Shown piece after piece: positions 42,555 to 50,876 of a stretch of DNA of 64,000 nucleotides. The stretch is from positions 62,001 to 126,000 of the forward strand of contig JAFTRX010000071.1 of NCBI GenBank assembly GCA_017462015.1, written 5' to 3'. The DNA comes from Lentisphaeria bacterium. Its GTDB lineage: Bacteria > Verrucomicrobiota > Lentisphaeria > Victivallales > Victivallaceae. The position numbers were made by a program, and so were the translations under genes. The notes under the pieces are model-generated. The model was not told the DNA's origin. It saw nothing but the letters and a program-made list of their open reading frames with translations, and ran no database searches. Each line of letters starts with the position of its first letter. The first letter of the stretch is position 1.

Positions 42555-42571
42555 CTTTTTTGAAAATCCTC

Positions 42572-42600
42572 TTGACTTGATGGGAAAAACGTGTTATATT
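42572..42600 (+). promoter_or_regulatory. Promoter for the zinc-uptake operon
   Basis: TTGACT (42572-42577), 17-bp spacer, TATATT (42595-42600), about 50 bp before znuA. No clear Zur palindrome could be recognised. Confidence 0.7.
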
Positions 42601-42649
42601 CTCAGATTGTATTTGAATTATCTTTAATTGGCACAAAAGGTGAATATAA

Positions 42650-43558
42650 ATGATTTTGAGAAAAATTTTGACAGCGTTGTTTGCGGCAGCTGCCGTGATT
42701 TCCTGGATGAGCGGATGTTCCGGTGAACGCGCCGGAAATAATGACAAAGTAAAAGTCGTATGCGGATTGCCGCCGGTGGCGTTTATTGCCCATGAGATCG
42801 GCGGGAAATACGTTACAGTTCAATCAATGCTTCCGGTGGGCAGAAGTCCGCACGACTACGCCCCGCGTCCGGCGGATATCCGCGATGCCGGACGCTCGGC
42901 GGTGTTTCTTACCACCGGAATGAATTTTGAAAAGAGTGCAGTGCGCGCCATGCCGGAGCAGGTGAAGGTGATCGATGTCACCACCGGCATCCGGCGCCGT
43001 CACTTTGATGACGGGCAGGGGTGTTGTGACGGTCACGGTGAAGCACACGATCATAACAGTGAAGCGCTCGATCCGCACGTCTGGCTCTCTCCGGTCATGG
43101 CTGGATATATCGCCGATACGGTACGGGATGCGCTGGTCGCTGCTGACCCGAAGCATGCCGCAGTGTACCGGGAGAATTGCCGCGCGCTGAAGCAGAAATT
43201 CAGCGATATTCATGCGGACAATCTCCGCCGTCTTGCGCCTTTTGCCGGACGGGAATTTCTGGTCTATCATCCGGCATTCGGATATTTTGCCGATGCGTAC
43301 AAGCTCCGTCAGCATCCGTTGGAGATAAACGGCAGAGAGATGACAGCAGTGCAGTTGGCAAATGTGATCAGTAAGGCGCAGAAAGAGAATATCAAAGTGG
43401 TCTTTGTTCAGCCGCAATTCAATCCGCGTACCGCCAATGAGCTGGCGCGGCGCATCAATGGTGCCGCCGTACCGCTTGATCCGCTTGCCTACGATCTGGT
43501 GGAAAATTTCAGACTTATGGCCGATGCGATCTGCCGGGGATTCGGAGGAAACAAATGA
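42650..43558 (+). CDS. znuA: Zinc/metal ABC transporter substrate-binding lipoprotein
   Basis: 302 residues. The signal peptide ends with a lipobox-like Met-Ser-Gly-Cys at about residues 20-23. It is a cluster A-I metal-binding protein: metal-ligand His in SPHDY near 66, then a short His/Asp-rich loop (HFDDGQGCC...HGEAHDH near 117-138) typical of zinc-binding ZnuA, a second His in LDPHVWLSP near 146, and a third in VYHPAFGYFADAY near 205. The ligand is probably Zn(II), or Mn(II). AAGGTG precedes the start. Its stop overlaps znuC by 4 bp. Confidence 0.92.
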   Translation: MILRKILTALFAAAAVISWMSGCSGERAGNNDKVKVVCGLPPVAFIAHEIGGKYVTVQSMLPVGRSPHDYAPRPADIRDAGRSAVFLTTGMNFEKSAVRAMPEQVKVIDVTTGIRRRHFDDGQGCCDGHGEAHDHNSEALDPHVWLSPVMAGYIADTVRDALVAADPKHAAVYRENCRALKQKFSDIHADNLRRLAPFAGREFLVYHPAFGYFADAYKLRQHPLEINGREMTAVQLANVISKAQKENIKVVFVQPQFNPRTANELARRINGAAVPLDPLAYDLVENFRLMADAICRGFGGNK

Positions 43559-44352
43559 GTTGCTCCTGTCACAGCTGCTGTCCGGAACATGCATCGGTTC
43601 CGGTCGTTGAGTTGAAAGATGTGAATTTCGCGTATCAGAACGGCACACCGGTGATCGAAAATGCCAATTTGCAGATCATGCCGGGAGAATCCGGGTGTAT
43701 CGTCGGCCCCAACGGCGGCGGAAAAAGTACGCTGCTGAAAATTTTGCTGGGATTGCTGCCCATCGACAGCGGCAGTGTCCGGATTTTTGGAAAAACTCCG
43801 GAGGAGGCCCGCCGCCGGGTCGGATATATGCCGCAGTATCACCAGTTGGATGCGGCGTTCCCCGTGAGTGTGATGGAAGTTGTGCTGATGGGGCGGGTCT
43901 CCAAACGGACACTGTTCGGGTTTCGCAGGCAGGATAAAGAGTTTGCCCGCAGTGTACTGGATGAATTGGGTATCGCTGATTTGGAAAAACGTTCCTTTGC
44001 CGGATTGTCCGGCGGACAGCGGCAGCGCGTGCTGATCGCCCGGGCGCTTGCCGGAGAACCGGATCTGCTGCTGCTGGATGAACCCACTGCCAATATCGAC
44101 CCCGGGGCAGGGGAGCAATTTTATTTGATTCTGGAGAAGTTGCGAAAACGCATGACGGTGGTCACCGTCTCCCACGATTTGGGGTTTGTACACCGGGAAA
44201 CTGATCTTATTATTTGTGTGAATAAGCAGGTGGTCATCCATAAACCGGCAGATTTCACGGCGGAGACCGCCAATGAGATCTACCACCACAACATGAGTTT
44301 GATAAAGCATGACCACTCATGCTTCTGTCATTGCGAAGGGGGGAGTCTTTAA
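43555..44352 (+). CDS. znuC: Zinc/metal ABC transporter ATP-binding protein
   Basis: 265 residues. Walker A GPNGGGKSTLLKIL near 45, Q-loop YMPQYHQ near 93, signature LSGGQRQRVLIARAL near 150, Walker B LLLLDEPTANID near 172 and H-loop TVSHDLGFV near 206. The N-terminus is Cys/His-rich (SCSCHSCCPEH) and the C-terminus also has HDHSCFCHCE. These are extra possible metal-binding tails, unusual for this subunit. It overlaps znuA by 4 bp and znuB by 1 bp. Confidence 0.93.
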   Translation: MSCSCHSCCPEHASVPVVELKDVNFAYQNGTPVIENANLQIMPGESGCIVGPNGGGKSTLLKILLGLLPIDSGSVRIFGKTPEEARRRVGYMPQYHQLDAAFPVSVMEVVLMGRVSKRTLFGFRRQDKEFARSVLDELGIADLEKRSFAGLSGGQRQRVLIARALAGEPDLLLLDEPTANIDPGAGEQFYLILEKLRKRMTVVTVSHDLGFVHRETDLIICVNKQVVIHKPADFTAETANEIYHHNMSLIKHDHSCFCHCEGGSL

Positions 44353-45191
44353 TGGATATCAACACAGTATTATTTGCCCCGGAATGGGGATTCCTCCGCT
44401 TTGCAATTTTGATTGGAATATTGATCTCTCCGGCGCTGGGCGTTATCGGAACGCTGGTCGTCACCCGGCGTATCACTTCACTTGCCGGAGCAAGTGCGCA
44501 CGCAGCGCTGGGGGGCTTCGGTCTGGCGCTCTTTCTTCAGCGCAGCTGCGGATTGGCTTTTGTCACGGCAACCGTCGGAGCGCTGACCGGCTCCATGCTG
44601 GCGGCGCTGACGGTCGGCATTGTAAGTATCACGGCAAAAGAGAGAGAAGATACCGTGATCGGCGCGGTATGGGCGCTGGGAATGTCGGTCGGTTTACTGT
44701 TTCTGGATCACACCCCGGGGTATGTCGATTGGCAGAGTTATCTTTTTGGAAATATTCTGCTTCTTTCCCGGCAGGATTTGTATCTGGTACTGACACTTGA
44801 TGCATTGGTGTTGATTCCCACGGTGATTTTTTACCCGCAGATACTGGCGATGCTGTTTGACAGCACTTTTGCTGAACTGCGCGGCGTAAAAGGAAATATC
44901 ATTTATCTTGTGATGCTGGGATTGACCGCACTGACTATTGTACTGTTGATAAATCTGGTCGGAATAATGCTGGTCATCGCGTTGTTGACTCTTCCCGCTG
45001 CAGCGGCGGGATGTCACACCGGGCACTTGCGTTCCATGATGATACTTGGAGCCGTGTTCAATGGCGTTTTTGTGGTATCAGGGCTGATTGCAAGCTCGCT
45101 TTTGAGTTTGCCTTCGGGACCTACTATCGTGGTTATATCCGGTGTGGTGTATATTGTCAGCATCGGGATAAAGAGATTGCGGACTAAATGA
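44352..45191 (+). CDS. znuB: Zinc/metal ABC transporter permease (ABC-3 family)
   Basis: 279 residues with about eight membrane segments. It has LGVIGTLVVTRRITSLAGASAHAALGG near 30 and a GAVWALGMSVGLLFL segment near 108. The family blocks LLINLVGIMLVIALLTLPAAAA near 205 and SLPSGPTIVVISGVVYIVSI near the C-terminus are present. GGGGGAG precedes ATG 44352, which overlaps the znuC stop by one base. It completes the znuA-znuC-znuB operon. Confidence 0.92.
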   Translation: MDINTVLFAPEWGFLRFAILIGILISPALGVIGTLVVTRRITSLAGASAHAALGGFGLALFLQRSCGLAFVTATVGALTGSMLAALTVGIVSITAKEREDTVIGAVWALGMSVGLLFLDHTPGYVDWQSYLFGNILLLSRQDLYLVLTLDALVLIPTVIFYPQILAMLFDSTFAELRGVKGNIIYLVMLGLTALTIVLLINLVGIMLVIALLTLPAAAAGCHTGHLRSMMILGAVFNGVFVVSGLIASSLLSLPSGPTIVVISGVVYIVSIGIKRLRTK

Positions 45192-45221
45192 TTTTTGAAT
45201 AAAAGAGGAAGTGAGGCGGTT

Positions 45222-45974
45222 ATGCGGCGTGTATTTTGTGCGGTGCTGCTGACGATGTCAGTTGGCGTATTGTGCGGTTGCGGAAAGCGGGTTTCGGATA
45301 ATGAACGGCTGAATGTTGCAGTCGAAGAATTGAAAAACGGGAATGCTTCCCATTGTTCAAAGCAGTTGGAAGCGGTGTTGAAAAAGAATCCGGACAACAG
45401 TTCGGCACGGCTTCTTCAGGCGTTGCTTCATGAGAAAAACGGCGAAGATGACAAAGCACTGGATATTGCGACGCAGGTGGTCAAGGATTATCCGGACAGC
45501 TTTGCGGCATTGTACACGCAGGGACGGCTGCTGGCAAAGTCGATGCCGCGCCGGTCACTTGCTTACGAGGCGCTGAAAAAGGCGCACGAACTTCAGCCGC
45601 AGGATGTTTCCACGCTCATTCTGCTGTGCAATATCGGAACTGCGCTCAATTATCGCAATGTCTCAGTTTATTTGAACGCATTGCAGAGATATCCGGAATT
45701 TGCGAAGAACAATATCCTTCACTATCAGCTGGGCAAATGTCATCTTAACAACGGCAGACGTCCGCAGGCGTTGGCATCGTTCAAAGCGGCGCTGCGCGGA
45801 TGCCGTGATGCCGCACTGGTGTTCAACGTTGCGCGCGCCATTGATGATGCCAACCTTGACCGGAGATTCGCCGCCAGTCTCTACAGCCTTTATCTCCGCT
45901 ATCCCGGTCAGCGGGGCAAGAGCCGCGCCGCAACCGCGTATGCAAGTCAGAGAATAAGAGTGCTTGGACGTTGA
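45222..45974 (+). CDS. TPR-repeat lipoprotein
   Basis: About 250 residues. The start ATG 45222 has GAGG at good spacing; an upstream TTG is weaker. The signal peptide ends with a lipobox, Val-Leu-Cys-Gly-Cys near residues 16-20. The mature protein is a chain of TPR-like helix pairs (ALLHEKNGEDDKALDIATQVVKDYPDS; LGKCHLNNGRRPQALASFKAALRG). It is probably an envelope scaffold protein. It starts 30 bp after znuB and is followed at 6 bp by dnaG, so the three may share a transcript. Confidence 0.82.
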   Translation: MRRVFCAVLLTMSVGVLCGCGKRVSDNERLNVAVEELKNGNASHCSKQLEAVLKKNPDNSSARLLQALLHEKNGEDDKALDIATQVVKDYPDSFAALYTQGRLLAKSMPRRSLAYEALKKAHELQPQDVSTLILLCNIGTALNYRNVSVYLNALQRYPEFAKNNILHYQLGKCHLNNGRRPQALASFKAALRGCRDAALVFNVARAIDDANLDRRFAASLYSLYLRYPGQRGKSRAATAYASQRIRVLGR

Positions 45975-45980
45975 TATATC

Positions 45981-47789
45981 ATGAGTCTGGATCTGAACAA
46001 AGACATTATTGAAGAGATCCGTTCCCGCAGTGATATCGTTGATGTGATCTCCAGCTTCGGGGTGCAGCTCAAGCGTTCCGGAGGGGCGAGCTTCAAAGGA
46101 TTGTGTCCGTTCCATCAGGAAAAGACGCCATCGTTTCATGTCGATTCTGCGCGCCAGAGCTACCATTGTTTCGGATGCGGCAAAGGCGGGGACGTGTTCC
46201 GTTTTTTTATGGAACGGGAAAATGTGGACTTTATCAATGCCGCGCAAATTCTTGCTGCAAGGTGCGGTGTTATCATTCCGGAAAAAGAGTATAATCCGCA
46301 ACAGCGGGCGCGCCAGAGTGAACAGGAACGGTTGTTGGCAGTCAATGCTGAATTCAGCAAGTTTTTCTGCCGGGTCCTTGCCGAGAATCCCCACAGTGAA
46401 GGTGCGCAGTATTTAAAAAATCGCGGCATTTCATCCGATGTGATACAGAAGTTTAAAATCGGCATGGCGCCGGACGGGTGGACAACTTCACTTGATTACG
46501 GCCGCCGCCTCGGATTTACTGAACACGAACTGCTTACCGCCGGTATTATCCGCAAAAAAGAGGATACTGGAAGATTGTATGACCAGTTCCGCAACCGTGT
46601 GACCTTCACCATTGAAAACGAGCAGGGGCGTCCCGTCGGCTTCAGCGCCCGCTCGCTGGAAGCCAAGCCGGCTGACGGCAGAAAATATGTCAACACTCCG
46701 GACACCCCGGTCTTTCACAAAGGCCGGTTGTTGTATGCCTTGCCGCAGGCGCGGCAGGGAATAGGAAAAATGAAAAAGGCGGTTTTGTGTGAAGGTCAGC
46801 TCGATGCCATTGCCTTTCACCGCGCCGGATTGGAGTGCGCAGTGGCACCATTGGGAACCGCTTTCACGCCGGATCAGGCGCGTATCATCCGGCGCTACTC
46901 CAACAACATCGTACTGGCATTCGATGCCGACAGTGCCGGACAGAAAGCGGTGTTGCGGGCTGCGGAAATTTTGCTGCCGCTGTCGATCGACCTCCGGGTA
47001 CTGCAAATCCCCGGAGGTAAAGACCCCGATGAACTTTATTCCAAACAGGGTGCCGAGGCGTTGAGTGAGGTTTTGAACAACGCCGTACCGTGGCTGGATA
47101 TAATGCTCGACGTCTGCCGGGAGAAGTTTACTCTGGATATGCCGACCGGACGGGCGGAGGCGGTAGCGTATGTTGCCAATTTCCTCAAACTGGTGGAGAA
47201 TCAGGTGGAACTGGAAGTTTATCTGGAAAAGGTTGCCGCGATGTTTGAGGTCAGCGTGAGCGCGGTAAAATCAGCTCTGGACAAAGCTCTTTTTGCAGTG
47301 AACCGCCCCCGGGTGACTGCGCAAACTGAAGTTCCCGTGCCGCAAGAGAGCAAACAGGAGATATCCAAACGTGATCCGGCGCGGGTGGCGATACTTGTTT
47401 TGCTTGAAATTGCAATGACTTCTGTCGACAATGCAAGAAAAATCGCCGCGTCAATCGAAGACATCGAACTAAAAGAGAGCGACCCGGTGGTAAAAGCCTT
47501 GAATGTGGTCATCAATTACGCATTGAACGATGAAATGGATATGGTTGACTCCGGATTGCAGGATCTGCTGATCGAATATCCGGTTCCGGAAATCAGCAAA
47601 TTGATGGTTGAAAAAACCAAAATCACCTCGGTTGACCGGGCGGTCAACGATGCGGTTGCCGAGTTGCGCCGGGTGCGGAATTGTTCCCGACGGGAGGAAC
47701 TGATTGGAAAACTGCGGGAAACCGCAGATGAACAGGAACGGTTGAATATACTTATGGAAATAAGTAAGTTGAGCATTACAGGAGAATAA
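45981..47789 (+). CDS. dnaG: DNA primase
   Basis: 602 residues. The CHC2-type zinc ribbon has Cys42, His45, Cys63 and Cys66 (CPFHQEKTPSFHVD...YHCFGCGKGGDVF). The primase core has RVTFTIENEQGRPVGFSAR near 205. The Toprim domain has AVLCEGQLDAIAFHRAG near 265 and VLAFDADSAGQKAVLRA near 312. A helical C-terminal helicase-interaction region follows from about 450. It makes RNA primers for replication. rpoD does not follow, unlike the common rpsU-dnaG-rpoD arrangement; a small lipoprotein gene follows after 4 bp. Confidence 0.95.
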   Translation: MSLDLNKDIIEEIRSRSDIVDVISSFGVQLKRSGGASFKGLCPFHQEKTPSFHVDSARQSYHCFGCGKGGDVFRFFMERENVDFINAAQILAARCGVIIPEKEYNPQQRARQSEQERLLAVNAEFSKFFCRVLAENPHSEGAQYLKNRGISSDVIQKFKIGMAPDGWTTSLDYGRRLGFTEHELLTAGIIRKKEDTGRLYDQFRNRVTFTIENEQGRPVGFSARSLEAKPADGRKYVNTPDTPVFHKGRLLYALPQARQGIGKMKKAVLCEGQLDAIAFHRAGLECAVAPLGTAFTPDQARIIRRYSNNIVLAFDADSAGQKAVLRAAEILLPLSIDLRVLQIPGGKDPDELYSKQGAEALSEVLNNAVPWLDIMLDVCREKFTLDMPTGRAEAVAYVANFLKLVENQVELEVYLEKVAAMFEVSVSAVKSALDKALFAVNRPRVTAQTEVPVPQESKQEISKRDPARVAILVLLEIAMTSVDNARKIAASIEDIELKESDPVVKALNVVINYALNDEMDMVDSGLQDLLIEYPVPEISKLMVEKTKITSVDRAVNDAVAELRRVRNCSRREELIGKLRETADEQERLNILMEISKLSITGE

Positions 47790-47793
47790 TTTT

Positions 47794-48375
47794 ATGAAAA
47801 TCGATTTGAAAATTTGTGCATTGCTGGCAGTCGGAACGCTTTTGACCGGTTGTGTAACTCAAGAAGCTCCGCGCCACAAAATGGCAATGGGGGTACCGCA
47901 TGGAAAAGTCAAATATAAGAAAATCAAAGCCGATGGTCTGGAACTGCGGAGTTTCGGTTCCACCACCGTCCGGGGCGGTCGTCCGGGGCGGTTGACCTTT
48001 GCTCTTAAAAACAACAGCAATCGAATGGTGCGTATTCCGGAGTGGTTCAGCCACGAGTCGGACAATCTGGTCATCTTTATTCAGCCGTGGATGTCCGGCA
48101 TGATTGAACCGGATGACAAAAAGTGGATCCGGCTTGATTTTGATTACAAAATGCCGATATTCCACTATCCGATAACCTTGATGCCGGGCAATCAGGTTCT
48201 GGTGAACAAAGAGCTGGGCGTGATCGAAAAGCTGATCGTCCGTCCCGGCGATGAACGCCGTTTTTTTATCAGGGCGGCGCTGACATTGGAGTCGCTGGAT
48301 CTGGTGAGCAACGTCTTTATGCTGACGGTCACCTCCAATTACCAGGAAGATGGAGCAAATAAGTCAGCGCGTTGA
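47794..48375 (+). CDS. Lipoprotein of unknown function
   Basis: 193 residues. The signal peptide ends Leu-Leu-Thr-Gly-Cys at residues 16-20. The mature part is beta-rich (LELRSFGSTTVRGGRPGRLTFALKNNSNRMVRIPEWFSHES; IEKLIVRPGDERRFFIRAALTL) and looks like one immunoglobulin-like or beta-sandwich domain. I do not recognise a family. AGGAG precedes the start and the gene is 4 bp behind dnaG. The convergent AGE gene ends 9 bp away. Confidence 0.78.
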   Translation: MKIDLKICALLAVGTLLTGCVTQEAPRHKMAMGVPHGKVKYKKIKADGLELRSFGSTTVRGGRPGRLTFALKNNSNRMVRIPEWFSHESDNLVIFIQPWMSGMIEPDDKKWIRLDFDYKMPIFHYPITLMPGNQVLVNKELGVIEKLIVRPGDERRFFIRAALTLESLDLVSNVFMLTVTSNYQEDGANKSAR

Positions 48376-48384
48376 CCGGCATCA

Positions 48385-49566
48385 TCAAGAGTTGATGCGC
48401 TTCATTTGTTCAACGCAGACTTTGAGACAGCGCGGCAGGTGGAAAAAGGTTTTCCATTTGCCGCCTTTTAATTTGTGGGTAACTTCGCCGCGCCGGTTGA
48501 GATAGGCGAACCATTCGCCATATTCCGGATCGGGAAAATGCGCCCAAGTCCACTGGTCGACCATGTTGAATTTATCCAGAAACTTCGCGTCATGGCTGTG
48601 ACGGTAGGCAAAGAGCAGGGCGATCAATGCTTCGTTGTGCGGCCACCACAACTTCATATCATGCTGAAGTTCCAGATGCGGTTTCCCCAGAGCATCCATG
48701 AAATAATAGATGCCGCCATATTCTTTATCCCATCCCAGTTCCAGCGTATCAGATATTATTCCGCATATCCGGGCAGAGCGTTCCCGGTTTTCCGGTGTGT
48801 CGGGACGCTGTTCAAGGGCATTGAGCAAAAACCACATCGCTTCAAGAACATGACCGGGGTTGAGCATTCTGCCCTGACAACTTGCCAGATCAAAGCTTCC
48901 GTCCGGCAGAATGTTTTCAAAAACGACGTTGAGCTCACGGTTGTAAAAGCGGTCAAGCACCATCTCCAAGGCGGTGTCGAGTTCAGCTGAATAATTGTTT
49001 CCCCCGAGGCAATCATCCATTATCAAACCCAGATTGGCGAGCATCATGTAGTGACCGAGAGAAAGATACTGCTGTTTTTTCGGCATGGCTTTGTTCCAGC
49101 GTCCGGCCGGATTGCCGCTGCGGATACGGGAGGTATAGTTGGCCATCGCTTCGCGGGCGGCGGAGGCGTAACGCGGTTCACCGGTAGCCTTGTACATCAT
49201 AGCACTTCCCATAGCGGCGAAACACTCCGAAAACACATTGTACGGCGCGATGACCGCATCCCCCTGACGGTTCAGGGCGAAGTAGTAGTTGCCCTCCTCA
49301 TCCCGTCCGTTCCGGTAAAGAAAATCAAAGCCGGATGAAGCTATGTCGATAAACTCATCTTTCCGGTACGGAGAAAGATAAAACTCCGCAAACATATAAA
49401 CTATCCGCCACTGCATCCACATATATTTTGTAGTGTCATAAACACTGCCGTCCTGATCCAGACTGGTAAAGAATCCGCCGTATTCACGGTCGATACAGTG
49501 TTGCTGCCAAAAGGGAATGATGTCTTGTGTCAGCGCATTTTCATAACGGGAAATATATGTTTTCAT
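48385..49566 (-). CDS. AGE-family (N-acylglucosamine 2-epimerase-like) sugar epimerase/isomerase
   Basis: 393-residue (alpha/alpha)6 barrel. RYENALTQDIIPFWQQHCIDREYGGFFTSLD-type start, WMQWRIVYMFAEFY near 52, GHYMMLANLGLIMDD near 172, LNPGHVLEAMWFLL near 242, LWWPHNEALIALLFAYRH near 310 and WKTFFHLPRCLKVC near the end are the family blocks holding the catalytic His and Arg residues. Members epimerise or isomerise free or phosphorylated sugars (GlcNAc/ManNAc, cellobiose, mannose). The exact substrate is unknown. GGAG precedes the start; it is 14 bp behind the toroid-type gene and is expressed with it. Confidence 0.9.
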   Translation of the reverse strand: MKTYISRYENALTQDIIPFWQQHCIDREYGGFFTSLDQDGSVYDTTKYMWMQWRIVYMFAEFYLSPYRKDEFIDIASSGFDFLYRNGRDEEGNYYFALNRQGDAVIAPYNVFSECFAAMGSAMMYKATGEPRYASAAREAMANYTSRIRSGNPAGRWNKAMPKKQQYLSLGHYMMLANLGLIMDDCLGGNNYSAELDTALEMVLDRFYNRELNVVFENILPDGSFDLASCQGRMLNPGHVLEAMWFLLNALEQRPDTPENRERSARICGIISDTLELGWDKEYGGIYYFMDALGKPHLELQHDMKLWWPHNEALIALLFAYRHSHDAKFLDKFNMVDQWTWAHFPDPEYGEWFAYLNRRGEVTHKLKGGKWKTFFHLPRCLKVCVEQMKRINS

Positions 49567-49580
49567 AACAACGGCTCCGT

Positions 49581-50735
49581 TTAAAACATCGAGGCATGAT
49601 CATATTCATGCAAAAAACAAAGGGAGATCGGAGCATTGGTCCAGCCGGTGTAAATGCTGTTGCCGCCGCCTTCAAAGAGGTCACCGCCGCCCCAGGAGCC
49701 GGTGTTGATGTCGAACATGCCGCGCCAGCAGCCGTAAAAGTGTTTGTTGTCAGCGGTGTCCTGGATCCGGCAGAGCAGGGCAATGAGTTTATCAGCATAA
49801 GCCGAATATTCCTTTCCGGCAATCAAACCGAATTCCCGCAAGCCGAGCAAAGACCAGTTTACGGTATAGATCGTATCAACCAGATTTTTTCCGGTCGGAG
49901 TTTCCCGGGCGTGTTCAGAGGGCGGGAAGCCGTTGTCGGGATCAAATTTGGAAATCAGGGTATCCGCATGCTTTTTGGCAATGGGGAAGAAAATCTCCTT
50001 ATCCAGCTTCAATGCACAGTTCACAGCGCCAATCAGAGCGTATGCATCTTCACTGACGTTGGGGCAGGTGAGGTTTGTAAAATAATCCAGACAGAATTTC
50101 TGATATTTTTTTCGGGTTTCATCCGTTGCCGCCTGAGCCAGTGCCATTGCCGCCAGAGCGCCCCAGTGCGGAAGCTGAAGATTTCCGCGCCAGTTGACTT
50201 TATTTTCTTTATCCATAACGCCTGCATAGAGGCTTTCGGCAAGACGGTATGCCCATTTGCGCATCTGATATTTCCGGTCGAGTTCCGGGAATTCGCCGGC
50301 GATATTGAGCTGGATCAGAATACACCAGGCCTCATCGTCAAAATAGACAGTGGACTCCTGTTTGATGTGGGACCAGTTCCAATTTGCCGGAATGGGGGCG
50401 TCCGGGTTGCGTTCCAGCAAGCCGCTGCGGAAGTAGAGGAAATCCAGAATGTTTTTTCCGATATCGCCGTAACCGTTGCCGGGAAAAAGTTTCTCTGCTT
50501 TGAGAAAGAGCCACGCGGTTTGAAAGTTGCAGTCGGCTCTGCGCTGTTCAATGACGTAGCAATCATCCTGATCGCTCCATGCCGGGAATGATTCCAGAAT
50601 AAGTTCCAGCGCCCGGTTGCCGCTTTTGACGGCGAGCCGCTCCGCCACGCCCCATAAGCCGTTTTCCGGAACCATGACCCCGGAGTTGATGAACCAGTCT
50701 AAATTTTTCTTTATGCAGTTTTTCAAATTTTCCAT
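49581..50735 (-). CDS. Probable alpha/alpha-toroid (six-hairpin) carbohydrate-active protein of unknown specificity
   Basis: 384 residues without a signal peptide. Trp/Tyr-rich helical repeats (ESTVYFDDEAWCILIQLNIAG; MRKWAYRLAESLYAG; LVDTIYTVNWSLLGLREFGLIAG) and the end block WGGGDLFEGGGNSIYTGWTNAPI suggest a six-hairpin glycosidase-like or lyase-like fold, but I cannot name a family. The operon with the AGE epimerase argues for a cytoplasmic role in sugar or disaccharide metabolism. GGGGAAAG precedes ATG 50735, and a promoter lies 35 bp upstream. Confidence 0.72.
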   Translation of the reverse strand: MENLKNCIKKNLDWFINSGVMVPENGLWGVAERLAVKSGNRALELILESFPAWSDQDDCYVIEQRRADCNFQTAWLFLKAEKLFPGNGYGDIGKNILDFLYFRSGLLERNPDAPIPANWNWSHIKQESTVYFDDEAWCILIQLNIAGEFPELDRKYQMRKWAYRLAESLYAGVMDKENKVNWRGNLQLPHWGALAAMALAQAATDETRKKYQKFCLDYFTNLTCPNVSEDAYALIGAVNCALKLDKEIFFPIAKKHADTLISKFDPDNGFPPSEHARETPTGKNLVDTIYTVNWSLLGLREFGLIAGKEYSAYADKLIALLCRIQDTADNKHFYGCWRGMFDINTGSWGGGDLFEGGGNSIYTGWTNAPISLCFLHEYDHASMF

Positions 50736-50770
50736 CTTTCTTTCCCCTGCTGTTATCAGACATTGAGACT

Positions 50771-50798
50771 AATATAGCGCAGTTTTGTTTTATTGCAA
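50771..50798 (-). promoter_or_regulatory. Promoter for the toroid/AGE operon
   Basis: On the minus strand TTGCAA (50793-50798), 16-bp spacer, TATATT (50771-50776). Confidence 0.65.
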
Positions 50799-50807
50799 CT
50801 GTGTTTA

Positions 50808-50836
50808 TTGCTTAATCGGAAAAAATGTGCTATATT
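50808..50836 (+). promoter_or_regulatory. Promoter for the antiporter-family gene
   Basis: TTGCTT (50808-50813), 17-bp spacer, TATATT (50831-50836). Back to back with the minus-strand promoter at 50771-50798. Confidence 0.65.
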
Positions 50837-50876
50837 ATATAAAAGTATCGAACAATAAAAAATATACAGGTGATCT

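Noticed and set aside
42555-42649. Zur operator before znuA
   Set aside because: The TATATT -10 region looks vaguely palindromic, but no extended Zur-like inverted repeat is present.
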